From NCBI RefSeq assembly GCF_002355475.1, contig NZ_AP014862.1, positions 3,844,001 to 3,908,000 on the forward strand: 64,000 nt of DNA, written 5' to 3'. Shown here one piece after another: positions 8,034-18,716 of this stretch (positions within the stretch are counted from its first letter, which is position 1; the number at the start of each line of letters is the position of its first letter). A program made the position numbers and the translations under genes. Below the pieces are notes generated by a model. The model saw only the letters and a program-made list of their open reading frames with translations, searched no databases and was not told the DNA's origin. The stretch comes from Pseudomonas furukawaii (GTDB lineage: Bacteria; Pseudomonadota; Gammaproteobacteria; Pseudomonadales; Pseudomonadaceae).

Positions 8034-9974
8034 ATGACCATGACTTTCTCGCGCCTCACGCTGGCCCTGATCGCCGCCGGGATGCTGGCCGCTCCCCTGC
8101 CCCTCCTCGCCGCCCAGCCGTCGGGCGCGGCCCAGCAGCAACAGCAGGATGGCTGGACCATCAACCTCAAGGACGCGGATATCCGCGAGTTCATCGACCA
8201 GATCGCCGACATCACGGGCGAGACCTTCATCGTCGACCCCCGGGTCAAAGGCCAGGTCAGCGTGGTCTCCAAGGCGCCCCTGGGGCTCAACGAGGTGTAC
8301 CAGCTGTTCCTCTCGGTGATGGCCACCCATGGCTTCACCGTGGTGACCCAGGGCGAGCAGGCGCGCATCCTGCCCAATGCCGAGGCCAAGGCCGAGGCCA
8401 GCAGCACCCGGGGCGGCGCCGAGCGCCTGGAAACCCGGGTGATCCAGGTCCAGCACTCCCCGGTGACGGAACTCATCCCGCTGATTCGCCCCCTGGTCCC
8501 GCAGTACGGCCATCTCGCCGCCGTCCCGTCCGCCAACGCCCTGATCATCAGCGACCGCGCCGCCAACATCGCCCGCATCGAGGACCTGATGCGCCAGCTC
8601 GACCAGAAGGGCGACCGCGACTACACCGTGCTCAACCTGAAGCACGCCTGGGTGATGGACGCCGCCGAAGTGCTCAATGCCGCACTGAACCGCGGCCAGT
8701 CCAAGGGCGGTTCCGGCACCCAGGTGATCGCCGACGCCCGCACCAACCGCCTGATCCTCCTGGGCCCACCCTCGGCACGCGCCAAGCTGGCGGCCCTGGC
8801 CCAGTCCCTCGACACCCCCACCTCGCGCTCGGCCAACACCCGGGTCATCCGCCTGCGCCACAACGACGCCAAGAGCCTGGCGGAAACCCTCGGGGAGATC
8901 TCCGAGGGCCTGAAGAACGGCGAAGGGGGCGAGACGGCGACCGGCGGCAAGCCGCAGAACATCCTGATCCGCGCCGACGAGAGCCTGAACGCCCTGGTGA
9001 TGCTGGCCGAGCCCGATGTCGTCAACGCCATGGAAGACATCGTCCGCCAACTGGATGTGCCTCGCGCCCAGGTGATGGTGGAAGCGGCCATCGTGGAGAT
9101 TTCCGGCGACATCACCGAGGCGCTCGGGGTCCAGTGGGCGGTGGACGCGCGCGGCAACACCGGCGGCGCGGGCGGGGTCAACTTCGGCAATACCGGGCTG
9201 TCGATCGGCACGGTGCTCAACGCCATCCGCGACGACGAGATTCCCGAGTCGCTGCCGGACGGCGCCATCATCGGCATCGGTACCGACAGCTTCGGCGCGC
9301 TGATCACCGCGCTCTCGGCCAACAGCAGGAGCAACCTGCTGTCCACCCCGAGCCTGCTGACCCTCGACAACCAGAAGGCGGAGATCCTGGTGGGCCAGAA
9401 CGTGCCCTTCCAGACCGGCACCTTCACCACCGACGCCTCGGGCGCCAACAACCCCTTCACCACCATCGAGCGCCAGGACATCGGCGTGACGCTGAAGGTG
9501 ACCCCGCACATCAACGAAGGCGCCACCCTGCGCCTGGAGGTCGAGCAGGAAATCTCCTCCATCGCCCCCTCCGCCACCCTGACCGCCCAGGCGGTGGACC
9601 TGATCACCAACAAGCGCTCCATCAAGAGCACCATCCTCGCCGAGGACGGCCAGGTCATCGTGCTGGGCGGGCTGATCCAGGACGACATCACCCAGACCGA
9701 CTCCAAGGTGCCGCTGCTGGGGGACATCCCCATCCTCGGCCGCCTGTTCCGCTCCACCCGGGACTCCCATGTGAAGCGCAACCTGATGGTGTTCCTGCGG
9801 CCCACGGTGGTCCGCGATCGCGCCGGGATCGCCGCGCTGTCCGGCAAGAAGTACAACGACATCCGCATCGTCGGCGAGCACAACGAGGAGGGTCGTCCGG
9901 CCATCCTGCCGCGCCAGCCGGTGGAGCTGTTCGACGGTGCCCCGGGACCGGCGGTGGATCTGCGCAAGCCGTGA
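8034..9974 (+). CDS. gspD: Type II secretion outer-membrane secretin GspD (XcpQ)
   Basis: Forms the outer-membrane channel of the type II system. From the ATG at 8034, 4 nt after the gspC stop, the product is 646 residues: a Sec signal peptide (to about LPLLAA), the N0 domain (TINLKDADIREFIDQIADITGETFIVDPRV), three KH-like N1-N3 domains and the secretin barrel with the conserved VPFQTG loop and the LGDIPILGRLFR signature near the end. It ends with a short S-domain-like tail (PVELFDGAPGPAVDLRKP). A second ATG two codons downstream is also possible. The frame is open further upstream inside gspC, but that stretch is not the secretin N-terminus. Confidence 0.96.
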   Translation: MTMTFSRLTLALIAAGMLAAPLPLLAAQPSGAAQQQQQDGWTINLKDADIREFIDQIADITGETFIVDPRVKGQVSVVSKAPLGLNEVYQLFLSVMATHGFTVVTQGEQARILPNAEAKAEASSTRGGAERLETRVIQVQHSPVTELIPLIRPLVPQYGHLAAVPSANALIISDRAANIARIEDLMRQLDQKGDRDYTVLNLKHAWVMDAAEVLNAALNRGQSKGGSGTQVIADARTNRLILLGPPSARAKLAALAQSLDTPTSRSANTRVIRLRHNDAKSLAETLGEISEGLKNGEGGETATGGKPQNILIRADESLNALVMLAEPDVVNAMEDIVRQLDVPRAQVMVEAAIVEISGDITEALGVQWAVDARGNTGGAGGVNFGNTGLSIGTVLNAIRDDEIPESLPDGAIIGIGTDSFGALITALSANSRSNLLSTPSLLTLDNQKAEILVGQNVPFQTGTFTTDASGANNPFTTIERQDIGVTLKVTPHINEGATLRLEVEQEISSIAPSATLTAQAVDLITNKRSIKSTILAEDGQVIVLGGLIQDDITQTDSKVPLLGDIPILGRLFRSTRDSHVKRNLMVFLRPTVVRDRAGIAALSGKKYNDIRIVGEHNEEGRPAILPRQPVELFDGAPGPAVDLRKP

Positions 9975-9981
9975 CACCCTG

Positions 9982-10000
9982 GGGCCGCGCGAGGCGGCCC
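9982..10000 (+). terminator. Hairpin after gspD
   Basis: Perfect 7-bp stem GGGCCGC/GCGGCCC with a GCGAG loop, 7 nt after the gspD stop. It is followed by only two T residues, so it may be a weak terminator or a 3'-end stabilising hairpin. Confidence 0.5.
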
Positions 10001-10130
10001 TTCGCGAATGAATGCGCTCACACAGGGATAGGGGCTGACCATGGGGGAATCTGCGAGGCGGATTCCAGTCAACGCGCTAGCCTTGAACTCGGTGCCGAAT
10101 GAACGCCAGGGCGCTGCGGTACACCCAGTG

Positions 10131-10487
10131 TCAGTCAGACGAAGGCTCCGAAGCCAACGGATGCCAGAAGAAGCGAAAGTCCAGCCCACCGTCGTCGCCG
10201 GTCCTGAAAACCCAGGAATCGGATGGGGGAGCGACCACCTCACAGAGGTGGAACGACCAGACCTGTCCGTTGAATCCGCTCTCCCAGACCCCGAGCGCCT
10301 GAAGCTTGTCGGTCGCAACAAGCCCTGACTCTTCAGCCAGCTCGCGCAACGCCGCACGCCCGGGTGATTCGCCGGGTTCTATGGTGCCTTTGACCAGTTG
10401 GATACCTACAAGGGGATGCTCGAAGACGAGAATTTCGATTTCGTCGGCATACCTGAGGACGACCGGACAGGCTTTGGTCGGACACAC
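10131..10487 (-). CDS. Small Nudix hydrolase
   Basis: Predicted metal-dependent hydrolase of nucleoside-diphosphate-linked compounds; the substrate cannot be read from sequence. The 118-residue product contains a full Nudix box, G-x5-E-x7-RELAEESGL, at about residues 34-56, preceded by the usual beta-strand region (VVLRYADEIEILVF). The start is a GTG at 10487, the first initiation codon after an in-frame stop, with only a weak ribosome site. It lies alone between gspD and metZ on the minus strand, with no operon partner. The C-terminus (DFRFFWHPLA) is typical of short Nudix proteins. Confidence 0.8.
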   Translation of the reverse strand: MCPTKACPVVLRYADEIEILVFEHPLVGIQLVKGTIEPGESPGRAALRELAEESGLVATDKLQALGVWESGFNGQVWSFHLCEVVAPPSDSWVFRTGDDGGLDFRFFWHPLASEPSSD

Positions 10488-10567
10488 CTTTCATATCCCC
10501 GCGACGCGCCGATGATCAGCGCGACCTTACCATCGGTCGAGCTGCGCGTCTGCGGGGGGACAGTCGG

Positions 10568-11779
10568 TCACAGGGCGGCGAGACCGCGCTCCAGATCCGC
10601 CTTGAGGTCGGCGACATCCTCCAGGCCGATGGCCAGGCGGATCAGGTTGTCGCCGATTCCGGCATTGGCGCGTTCCTGAGGCGACAGGCGCCCGTGGGAG
10701 GTGGTGGCCGGGTGCGCGATGGTGGTCTTGGTATCGCCCAGGTTGGTGGTGATGGAGATCATCCGGGTGGCGTCGATGAAACGCCAGGCCGCTTCCCTGC
10801 CGCCCTTGACCTCGAAGCTGACGACCGCACCGAAGCCCTTCTGCTGACGCGTGGCCAGCTCATGTTGCGGATGACTCGGCAACCCGGCGTAGTAGACATG
10901 CTCGACGCCCGGCTGCCGCTCCAGCCACTGGGCGATCTCGAAGGCGCTGGCGCAGTGGGCCTGCATGCGCACACGCAGGGTTTCCAGCCCCTTGAGCATC
11001 AACCAGGCATTGAAGGGGCTGAGGGTCGGACCGGCGGTGCGCAGGAACCCCACCACTTCCTTCATGTGCTCGGCACGGCCGGCGACGACGCCACCCATGG
11101 CACGGCCCTGGCCGTCGATGTACTTGGTCGCCGAATGCATGACGATATCCGCACCCAGCTTCAGGGGCTGCTGCAGTGCCGGGGTGCAGAAGCAGTTGTC
11201 CACCACCAGCAGCGCGCCCTTGGCATGGGCGATCTCGGCCAGGGCCTTGATATCCACCAGTTCGGCCAGCGGGTTGGACGGCGACTCGACGAAGAGCAGC
11301 CGGGTGTTGGGCTTGATCGCCGCTTCCCAGCCTGCCAGGTCGGACAGCGCCGGATAGTCGACCGTCAGGCCGAAGCGCTTCAGGTACTTCTCGAACAGGC
11401 TGATGGTGGAGCCGAACACGCTGCGCGACACCAGCACGTGGTCACCGGCGCTGCACAGGCTCATGGCGATGGCGAGGATGGCGGACATGCCGGATGCGGT
11501 GGCGACCGCCTGCTCGGCGCCTTCAAGGGCGGCAATGCGCTCCTCGAAGGTACGCACCGTGGGGTTGGTGTAGCGCGAGTAGACGTTGCCCGGCACCTCG
11601 CCGGCGAAGCGCGCGGCGGCGTCGGCGGCGGTGCGGAACACATAGCTGGAGGTGAGGAACATGGCTTCGCCGTGCTCGCCCTCCGGCGAACGGCGTTGCC
11701 CGGCGCGTACGGCCAGGGTGTCGAAGGACGCGCCTTCCAGGTCACTGTCCAGCCTTCCGGCTTCCCATTCCTGTGTCAT
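10568..11779 (-). CDS. metZ: O-succinylhomoserine sulfhydrylase MetZ
   Basis: PLP enzyme making homocysteine directly from O-succinylhomoserine and sulfide, the direct-sulfhydrylation route of methionine synthesis in pseudomonads. The 403-residue product is a Cys/Met-metabolism PLP enzyme with SRYTNPT (68-74), the phosphate-binding region ATASGMSA and the Schiff-base lysine in HSATKY (Lys219). Cystathionine gamma-synthase is a close paralogue; position next to purF and length favour MetZ. It is downstream of purF on the same strand, separated by 77 bp holding a hairpin. Confidence 0.93.
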   Translation of the reverse strand: MTQEWEAGRLDSDLEGASFDTLAVRAGQRRSPEGEHGEAMFLTSSYVFRTAADAAARFAGEVPGNVYSRYTNPTVRTFEERIAALEGAEQAVATASGMSAILAIAMSLCSAGDHVLVSRSVFGSTISLFEKYLKRFGLTVDYPALSDLAGWEAAIKPNTRLLFVESPSNPLAELVDIKALAEIAHAKGALLVVDNCFCTPALQQPLKLGADIVMHSATKYIDGQGRAMGGVVAGRAEHMKEVVGFLRTAGPTLSPFNAWLMLKGLETLRVRMQAHCASAFEIAQWLERQPGVEHVYYAGLPSHPQHELATRQQKGFGAVVSFEVKGGREAAWRFIDATRMISITTNLGDTKTTIAHPATTSHGRLSPQERANAGIGDNLIRLAIGLEDVADLKADLERGLAAL

Positions 11780-11801
11780 ATCCCAACCTCTTCGTGAACG
11801 A

Positions 11802-11822
11802 AGCCCGGAGGCTGTCCGGGCT
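11802..11822 (-). terminator. Hairpin between purF and metZ
   Basis: Eight-bp perfect stem AGCCCGGA/TCCGGGCT with a 5-nt loop, downstream of purF on the minus strand. The following bases (TCGTTC) are only mildly T-rich, so termination may be partial and metZ may still be reached. Confidence 0.45.
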
Positions 11823-11856
11823 GCGGAACCTGCGACTCGCAGCGCTGGGCCGAGCG

Positions 11857-13362
<1,506 letters not shown>

Positions 13363-13449
13363 GTGACGCAACCCCTGCTAGTAGTTCAGGCTAAACAAGC
13401 ACCCCATCGGCCGGATGGGCCGAGTGGGCATTCTTCCGGATGCGGCGCA

Positions 13450-13962
13450 TCAACCGGGTGCAGCGATGCCGCTCGCGAGCCACTGGCTGGTGAGGCCCAG
13501 AATGAGGTTCTTCGACCAGTCAGCGACCATTAGAAAATGCGGTAGCAGCGTGGATTGCTGCCACCAGGGATCCTGTTGCACCGGCGCCAGGCTCAACAGC
13601 CCGACCAGCAGCACCACCAGCAAGGCGCCACGGGCGGCCCCGAAGGCCATGCCCAGCACGCGGTCGGTGCCGTCCATACCGGTAACCCTGACCAGCTCGC
13701 CGATCAGGAAATTGATCAGTGCCCCCACCAGCAGGGTGGCGACGAAGAGAATGGCGCACGCCGCGATGATGCGCGCCGAAGGCATTTCGATGAATTCCGC
13801 GAGGTGCAGCGAGAGGGCGCCGCCGAAGGTCCAGGCGACTACACCTGCGACTATCCAGGTCAGCAGCGAGAGGGCTTCCTTGACGAAGCCACGTCTCAGA
13901 CTGACCAGACTGGAAACGGCGATGATGGCGATGATCGTCCAATCAACCCAGGTGAATGCCAC
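13450..13962 (-). CDS. cvpA: CvpA family membrane protein
   Basis: Inner-membrane protein named for colicin V production; its role is not settled but it is commonly co-transcribed with purF. The product has four hydrophobic segments (WTIIAIIAVSSLVSL, LLTWIVAGVVAWTFG, IIAACAILFVATLLVGALI, ALLVVLLVGLLSLAP) and the conserved RRGFVKEALS motif after the first. I set the start at the GTG at 13962 (MAFTWVDW) because the family begins this way; another GTG four codons upstream at 13974 is possible. It lies 87 bp upstream of purF on the same strand. Confidence 0.9.
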   Translation of the reverse strand: MAFTWVDWTIIAIIAVSSLVSLRRGFVKEALSLLTWIVAGVVAWTFGGALSLHLAEFIEMPSARIIAACAILFVATLLVGALINFLIGELVRVTGMDGTDRVLGMAFGAARGALLVVLLVGLLSLAPVQQDPWWQQSTLLPHFLMVADWSKNLILGLTSQWLASGIAAPG

Positions 13963-14057
13963 AATGCAGCCCACGAACGGAAAAGGCGCTGCATTTTAGC
14001 AGAGCCCTTCAGCTCCGGTAACCCGCGAAGCTGAAAGGTCTGAATTAACCTGCTCTA

Positions 14058-14714
14058 TCAGCCTTTCTCGGGCTGGAATCGTACGACGAAGCCATTCAGC
14101 TTCTGCTGACGACTGAGCTGGTCACGCAGGCGATTGGCTTCGGCGCGTTCGATCACCGGCCCGACGAACACCCGGTTCATGCCTTCGACGCTGCGGATAT
14201 AGGCGTTGTAGCCCTGGCCGCGCAGGGTCTTCTGCAGATTCTCGGCACTGGCCCGGTTGGACAGGCTGGCCAGCTGGATGGACCAGCTGACCGGCAGGCC
14301 ATTGGCATCCAGCCGCTTCTCTTCGGGCTTGACCGCTGCCACCGGAGCGGCTGGCGCCTGGGCCGGCACCTGCTGGGGCTGAGTCTGGGCCGGTGCGGCG
14401 GGCGGAGGAACCGGAGCGGCCTGGGCCGGGGCAGCCGGCGCGGGTTCGGACGAGGGCACTGAGGCCAGGGCACCAGCTTCGTCATCGAGGGACGGCACGG
14501 GCTCCTGAGGCAGTGCCTGGGGTTCCGGGACCTGCACCTGCTCCAGCTCGGTCACTGGAATCTCCGGCGCCTTGGGCATCGGCGGTGCCTCGACGACCAC
14601 CTGGCGCAGCTCGTCCTCACGACTGAACAACATGGGCAGGAAGATCACCGCCAGCGCCACCAGCACCAGGGCGCCGACGATACGTTGCTTGAGTCCCTTG
14701 TCCATTACCGCCAT
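14058..14714 (-). CDS. DedD-like SPOR-domain protein
   Basis: Predicted division-associated membrane protein that binds denuded septal peptidoglycan. The product (about 218 residues from the ATG at 14714, MAVMDKGLKQR) has one N-terminal membrane helix (IVGALVLVALAVIFLPMLF), a long Pro/Ala/Gln-rich periplasmic linker and a C-terminal SPOR domain (about 145-215; WSIQLASLSNRASAENL ... YIRSVEGMNRVFVGPV). This is the DedD layout. GGGGAG lies 8 nt before this ATG; another ATG three codons in is also possible. It starts 5 nt after the folC stop, so it is co-transcribed with folC and accD. Confidence 0.9.
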   Translation of the reverse strand: MAVMDKGLKQRIVGALVLVALAVIFLPMLFSREDELRQVVVEAPPMPKAPEIPVTELEQVQVPEPQALPQEPVPSLDDEAGALASVPSSEPAPAAPAQAAPVPPPAAPAQTQPQQVPAQAPAAPVAAVKPEEKRLDANGLPVSWSIQLASLSNRASAENLQKTLRGQGYNAYIRSVEGMNRVFVGPVIERAEANRLRDQLSRQQKLNGFVVRFQPEKG

Positions 14715-14719
14715 GTCCC

Positions 14720-16006
14720 CTACTCCCCGTTTATGCGGCCTTCCAGCCAAGCCAGCGCTTCAGCGACGCTGTAGAACGATCCGAACACGAGAATCTCGTC
14801 GTCCGGTGTCGCCTGCTCGCACTGGGCCTCCAGCGCGGCGGCGATAGTTTCGTGGACACTGACGTCTGCGTGAAGGTTCGTCAATGCCGCCTGCAGCTCG
14901 CCTGCGGGACGGCTTCGGGGCGTGGGCAGGGGCGCCACAGCCCAACGGTCCATCTGACCCACGAGAGGCGCCAGCACGCCGGGAAGATCCTTGTCGGCCA
15001 GCAAACCGAAGACCGCCAGCCGGCGGCCGGCTACGGGACGGGACTCCAGTCGGGACGCCAGGTACTCGGCGGCGTGGGGGTTGTGGCCGACATCCAGCAG
15101 CAGGGACAGGGACTTGCCGCGCCAGACGACAGGGCGCCGGTCCAGGCGTCCGGTGACACGGGTGCCCAGCAGGGCCGCCGCCAGGACTTCCGGCTGCCAC
15201 GGCAGGCCCAGAAGCGCGTACCCCTGCAGCGCCAGGGCGGCATTCTCCATGGGCAGGTCCAGCAAGGGCAGGTCATGCAGTTCCAGCACCTGGCCGGAGC
15301 GGCAGGTCCCGCGCCAATGCCAGCTTTCCTGCCCTTGCGCCAGGTCGAAGTCACGCCCACGGAGGAACAGCGGTGCCGACAGGGCTTCCGACTGTTCCAG
15401 CAAAGGCCGGGGCGGATCCAGGTCACCGCAGAGGGCGGGCTTTCCGGCGCGGAATATGCCTGCCTTCTCGAAGGCGACGCTTTCACGGGTGTCGCCCAGC
15501 CAGTCGGCGTGATCCAGGCCGATGCTGGTGACCAGCGCCAGGTCTGCATCCACGAGGTTGACCGCATCCAGCCGGCCGCCGAGGCCCACTTCCAGCACCA
15601 CGGCATCCAGAGCGGACCGCTGGAACAACCAGAAGGCCGCCAGGGTACCCATCTCGAAATAGGTCAGGGAAATCTCGCCACGGGCGGCCTCGACGGCGGC
15701 GAAGGCCTCGCACAGTGCCTGGTCGCTGGCCTCGACACCCTCGACTTGCACACGCTCGTTGTAACGCAGCAGGTGCGGCGAGCTGTAGACGCCCACCTTG
15801 AGCCCCTGGGCCCGCAGCAAGGCGGCCAGGAAGGCACAGGTGGAACCCTTGCCATTGGTGCCGGTAACCGTGATCACCCGTGGCGCAGGACGCCCAAGGC
15901 CAAGGCGCCGGGCCACTTCTCGACTGCGCTCCAGGCCCATGTCGATCGCCGTGGGATGGAGCTGCTCAAGGTAGGAGAGCCAGTCGGCAAGGGTTCTCTG
16001 GGTCAT
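14720..16006 (-). CDS. folC: Dihydrofolate synthase/folylpolyglutamate synthase FolC
   Basis: ATP-dependent ligase adding glutamate to dihydropteroate and then to folates. The 428-residue Mur-ligase-family product has the P-loop [11 protein letters not shown], the YSSPHLL motif, the H-containing central region ([13 protein letters not shown]) and a C-terminal domain with [11 protein letters not shown]. Its start overlaps the accD stop by 4 nt (ATGA), the common accD-folC coupling in gammaproteobacteria. No key residue looks lost. Confidence 0.95.
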   Translation of the reverse strand: MTQRTLADWLSYLEQLHPTAIDMGLERSREVARRLGLGRPAPRVITVTGTNGKGSTCAFLAALLRAQGLKVGVYSSPHLLRYNERVQVEGVEASDQALCEAFAAVEAARGEISLTYFEMGTLAAFWLFQRSALDAVVLEVGLGGRLDAVNLVDADLALVTSIGLDHADWLGDTRESVAFEKAGIFRAGKPALCGDLDPPRPLLEQSEALSAPLFLRGRDFDLAQGQESWHWRGTCRSGQVLELHDLPLLDLPMENAALALQGYALLGLPWQPEVLAAALLGTRVTGRLDRRPVVWRGKSLSLLLDVGHNPHAAEYLASRLESRPVAGRRLAVFGLLADKDLPGVLAPLVGQMDRWAVAPLPTPRSRPAGELQAALTNLHADVSVHETIAAALEAQCEQATPDDEILVFGSFYSVAEALAWLEGRINGE

Positions 16007-16875
16007 GCGATGGCCGGGGACGGAAGGCGCTGCATCTGCGCCAGCAGCCGACCAAGGCGCTCACGCAGTTCCTCGCGGGGAATGATCATGTCGATGGCGC
16101 CGTGCTCCAGGAGGAACTCGCTGCGCTGGAAGCCTTCGGGCAGCTTCTCGCGAACGGTCTGCTCGATGACGCGGGGGCCGGCGAAGCCGATCAGGGCACG
16201 CGGCTCGCCGACGATCACATCGCCGAGCATGGCCAGGCTGGCGGAAACCCCGCCGTAGACAGGGTCGGTCAGCACGGAAATGAAGGGGATGCCTTCTTCG
16301 CGCAGGCGCGCCAGGGCGGCGGAGGTCTTGGCCATCTGCATCAGCGAGATCAGGGCTTCCTGCATGCGCGCACCGCCGGAGGCGGAGAAGCACACCAGCG
16401 GACAGCGCTGTTCCAGGGCGACGTTGGCGGCGCGAACGAAGCGCTCGCCGACGATGGCGCCCATGGAGCCGCCCATGAAGGAGAATTCGAAGGCGCAGGC
16501 CACGATCGGCATCTTGTGCAGGGTACCGCGCATGGCGATCAGGGCATCCTTCTCGCCGGTGTCTTTCTGGGCCGCAGCCAGGCGGTCCTTGTACTTCTTG
16601 CTGTCACGGAACTTGAGGCGATCCACCGGCTCGAGGTCGGCGCCGATTTCCTCGCGCCCCTCCGCGTCGAGGAAGATGTCCAGTCGGGTACGGGCATCGA
16701 TGCGCATGTGGTGGTTGCACTTGGGGCACACACCCAGCGACTTCTCCAGCTCGGGCTTGTAAAGCACCGCGTCGCAGGACGGGCACTTGTGCCAGAGGCC
16801 TTCCGGCACCGAGCTCTTCTTCACCTCGGAACGCATGATCGAAGGGATCAGCTTGTCTACCAGCCAGTTGCTCAT
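16003..16875 (-). CDS. accD: Acetyl-CoA carboxylase carboxyltransferase subunit beta AccD
   Basis: Beta subunit of the carboxyltransferase that makes malonyl-CoA for fatty-acid synthesis. The 290-residue product starts [12 protein letters not shown] and has the N-terminal four-cysteine zinc finger (CPSCDAVL ... CPKCNHH) and the crotonase-like fold with the acyl-CoA-binding [12 protein letters not shown] and [10 protein letters not shown] motifs. The length is normal. It overlaps folC by 4 nt downstream and is about 300 bp away from trpF upstream. Confidence 0.97.
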   Translation of the reverse strand: MSNWLVDKLIPSIMRSEVKKSSVPEGLWHKCPSCDAVLYKPELEKSLGVCPKCNHHMRIDARTRLDIFLDAEGREEIGADLEPVDRLKFRDSKKYKDRLAAAQKDTGEKDALIAMRGTLHKMPIVACAFEFSFMGGSMGAIVGERFVRAANVALEQRCPLVCFSASGGARMQEALISLMQMAKTSAALARLREEGIPFISVLTDPVYGGVSASLAMLGDVIVGEPRALIGFAGPRVIEQTVREKLPEGFQRSEFLLEHGAIDMIIPREELRERLGRLLAQMQRLPSPAIA

Positions 16876-16912
16876 GCTCTAGTTCTCCACAGCTTTGAAG
16901 CCCGAACACGCG

Positions 16913-17167
16913 CTAGCGGTTCACAGCCCCGCGCATGTCCTTGAGCGAATTCATGGTTCCGATTCCCGTGGTCAGGTACCCGGGAACCACCCTGGAAATG
17001 GCCTTGCCATCGCCTTCGTAAAAAACAGGCCCGATCGTCGCAGCCTTGCCACGCGACGCGACAGGCTTCGCCTGCCCGGGCAACTGGGTTATGGACGGCA
17101 GCGAAACGCCGTCCGTCACATATGCAGAACACGCGCCAGCGAAGGTGGCCTTGAAATCTTCCGACAT
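16913..17167 (-). CDS. Small hypothetical ORF between trpF and accD
   Basis: An 84-residue frame from the ATG at 17167 (MSEDFKATFAGACSAYV) that begins 7 nt after the trpF stop; a GTG at 17182 overlapping the trpF end is also possible, which would couple translation. Its third codon positions look G/C-rich but less so than neighbouring genes. I recognise no domain, membrane segment or signal peptide. As I recall, P. aeruginosa has no annotated gene here. It could be real and recently acquired, or chance coding in a leader upstream of accD. Confidence 0.35.
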   Translation of the reverse strand: MSEDFKATFAGACSAYVTDGVSLPSITQLPGQAKPVASRGKAATIGPVFYEGDGKAISRVVPGYLTTGIGTMNSLKDMRGAVNR

Positions 17168-17174
17168 CGAGATG

Positions 17175-17792
17175 TCAGCCACGTGCCATCCGGATGAAAG
17201 CCTCGATCCGGGCGGCATCCTTGATGCCCTTGGCCGCTTCCACGCCGCCGCTGACGTCGACGGCGAAGGGTTGCACCTGGCGCACCGCTTCGCCGACGTT
17301 CTCCGGGGTCAGTCCACCGGCCAGCACCACGGGCTTTGCCGCATTCCGGGGCACAAGGCCCCAGTCAAAGGCCTCTCCGGTGCCACCCGGAGTGCCCGGA
17401 ACGTAGGTATCGAGCAGAACGCCCCGTGCGCCCGGGTAACGGGCGATGGCAGCGGCGATATCGTCGCCCGGCTTGACCCGCAACGCCTTGATATAGGGCC
17501 GACCGTAGCGCCCGCATTCTTCGGGGGACTCATCGCCGTGGAACTGCAACAGGTCCAGGGGCACTTCAGCCAGGACCTGTTCGAGCGCCTCCCGAGGCAT
17601 GTCGACGAACAGGCCGACGGTGGTCACGAAAGGCGGCAGCGCCTCGATGATCGCCCGCGCCTTCGCCGCGGTAACCGCTCGCGGACTCTGGGCGTAGAAC
17701 ACGAAACCCAGGGCATCGGCGCCAGCGGCGACCGCCGCCAGGGCGTCCTCAAGACGGGTAATGCCACAGATTTTGATGCGAACGGCTGGCAA
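17175..17792 (-). CDS. trpF: Phosphoribosylanthranilate isomerase TrpF
   Basis: TIM-barrel enzyme converting N-(5-phosphoribosyl)anthranilate to the carboxyphenylamino-deoxyribulose phosphate in tryptophan synthesis. The 205-residue product has the catalytic cysteine near the N-terminus (RIKICGITR), the general-acid Asp region ([16 protein letters not shown]) and the phosphate-binding loops [10 protein letters not shown] and DVSGGVE. Full length. It lies between truA and accD, as usual in pseudomonads, away from other trp genes. Confidence 0.95.
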   Translation of the reverse strand: MPAVRIKICGITRLEDALAAVAAGADALGFVFYAQSPRAVTAAKARAIIEALPPFVTTVGLFVDMPREALEQVLAEVPLDLLQFHGDESPEECGRYGRPYIKALRVKPGDDIAAAIARYPGARGVLLDTYVPGTPGGTGEAFDWGLVPRNAAKPVVLAGGLTPENVGEAVRQVQPFAVDVSGGVEAAKGIKDAARIEAFIRMARG

Positions 17793-17848
17793 GATGCGGG
17801 CACCTTAAGGGGAAAGGTCAGGGATGTTAGCAAAGGGCCAACGCAGCG

Positions 17849-18709
17849 TCAGCCCATGGAATCGGGCAATCCTGATAGAAAATGTGGCCCGAGGTAGCGC
17901 TGCGGAAGCTCGAACTCCTCCGGGTATTCCACGCGCACCAGATAGAGGCCATAAGGATGCGCGGTGACCCCCCCTTCGCGCCGGATGCGCCCCTCCAGGA
18001 CCTGCTGCGCCCATTCCTCGGGCCGCTCGCCGGCGCCGATGGTCATCAGCACGCCGGAGATATTGCGCACCATGTGGTGAAGGAAGGCGTTGGCGCGGAT
18101 ATCCAACACTATCATCCGGCCATGCTCGATCAGTTCCAGGTGGTGGACCGTCTTGACGGGGGACTTGGCCTGGCACTGGCGGGCCCGGAAGGCGCTGAAG
18201 TCATGGGTGCCCACCAGGCAGCGGGCGGCTTCGCGCATGCGCTGGATGTCCAGCGGCCGGTGGTTCCAGGTGACCTCTTCAGCCAGGTGCGCCGGGCGGA
18301 TCGGGTCGTTGTAGATCACGTAGCGGTAGCGACGCGCCATGGCGCTGAAGCGTGCGTCGAAATGCCTGGGCATGGCTTTCGCCCAGGTCACGCTGATGTC
18401 ATTGGGGAGATTGGCGTTCGCACCCATGATCCAGGTGTGCTCGGAGCGCGCCACCGGCGTGTCGAAATGCACCACCTGGCCACTCGCATGGACCATGGCA
18501 TCGGTACGCCCTGCGCAACTGAGCACCACGGGCGCTCCGCCGGCCACACGACCCAGCGCCTTCTCGAGCGCCTCCTGGATGGACGGGACGCCCTTGATCT
18601 GGCGCTGGAAGCCGCGGTAGCGCGACCCCTTGTACTCCACGCCGAGGGCGATTCTGTAAATGCCGGCGGCAGCCTCCTGGGCTGCCGCGTCGGGTACTAC
18701 ATGTGTCAT
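17849..18709 (-). CDS. truA: tRNA pseudouridine(38-40) synthase TruA
   Basis: Modifies U38, U39 and U40 in the anticodon arm of many tRNAs. The 286-residue product contains the TruA signature GRTDAMVHASGQV with the catalytic Asp70, the KGSRYRGFQRQ N-terminal motif and a C-terminal RANAFLHHMVRNISG segment. About 15 extra residues precede the conserved core (TheVPDAAAQEAAAG-type extension), common in Pseudomonas. It starts 7 nt after the fimV stop and is probably co-transcribed with it. Confidence 0.95.
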   Translation of the reverse strand: MTHVVPDAAAQEAAAGIYRIALGVEYKGSRYRGFQRQIKGVPSIQEALEKALGRVAGGAPVVLSCAGRTDAMVHASGQVVHFDTPVARSEHTWIMGANANLPNDISVTWAKAMPRHFDARFSAMARRYRYVIYNDPIRPAHLAEEVTWNHRPLDIQRMREAARCLVGTHDFSAFRARQCQAKSPVKTVHHLELIEHGRMIVLDIRANAFLHHMVRNISGVLMTIGAGERPEEWAQQVLEGRIRREGGVTAHPYGLYLVRVEYPEEFELPQRYLGPHFLSGLPDSMG

Positions 18710-18716
18710 CTATCTA

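Noticed and set aside
7902-9977. 691-codon minus-strand frame opposite gspD
   Set aside because: Antisense of the secretin; His/Gly-rich composition is typical of shadow frames.
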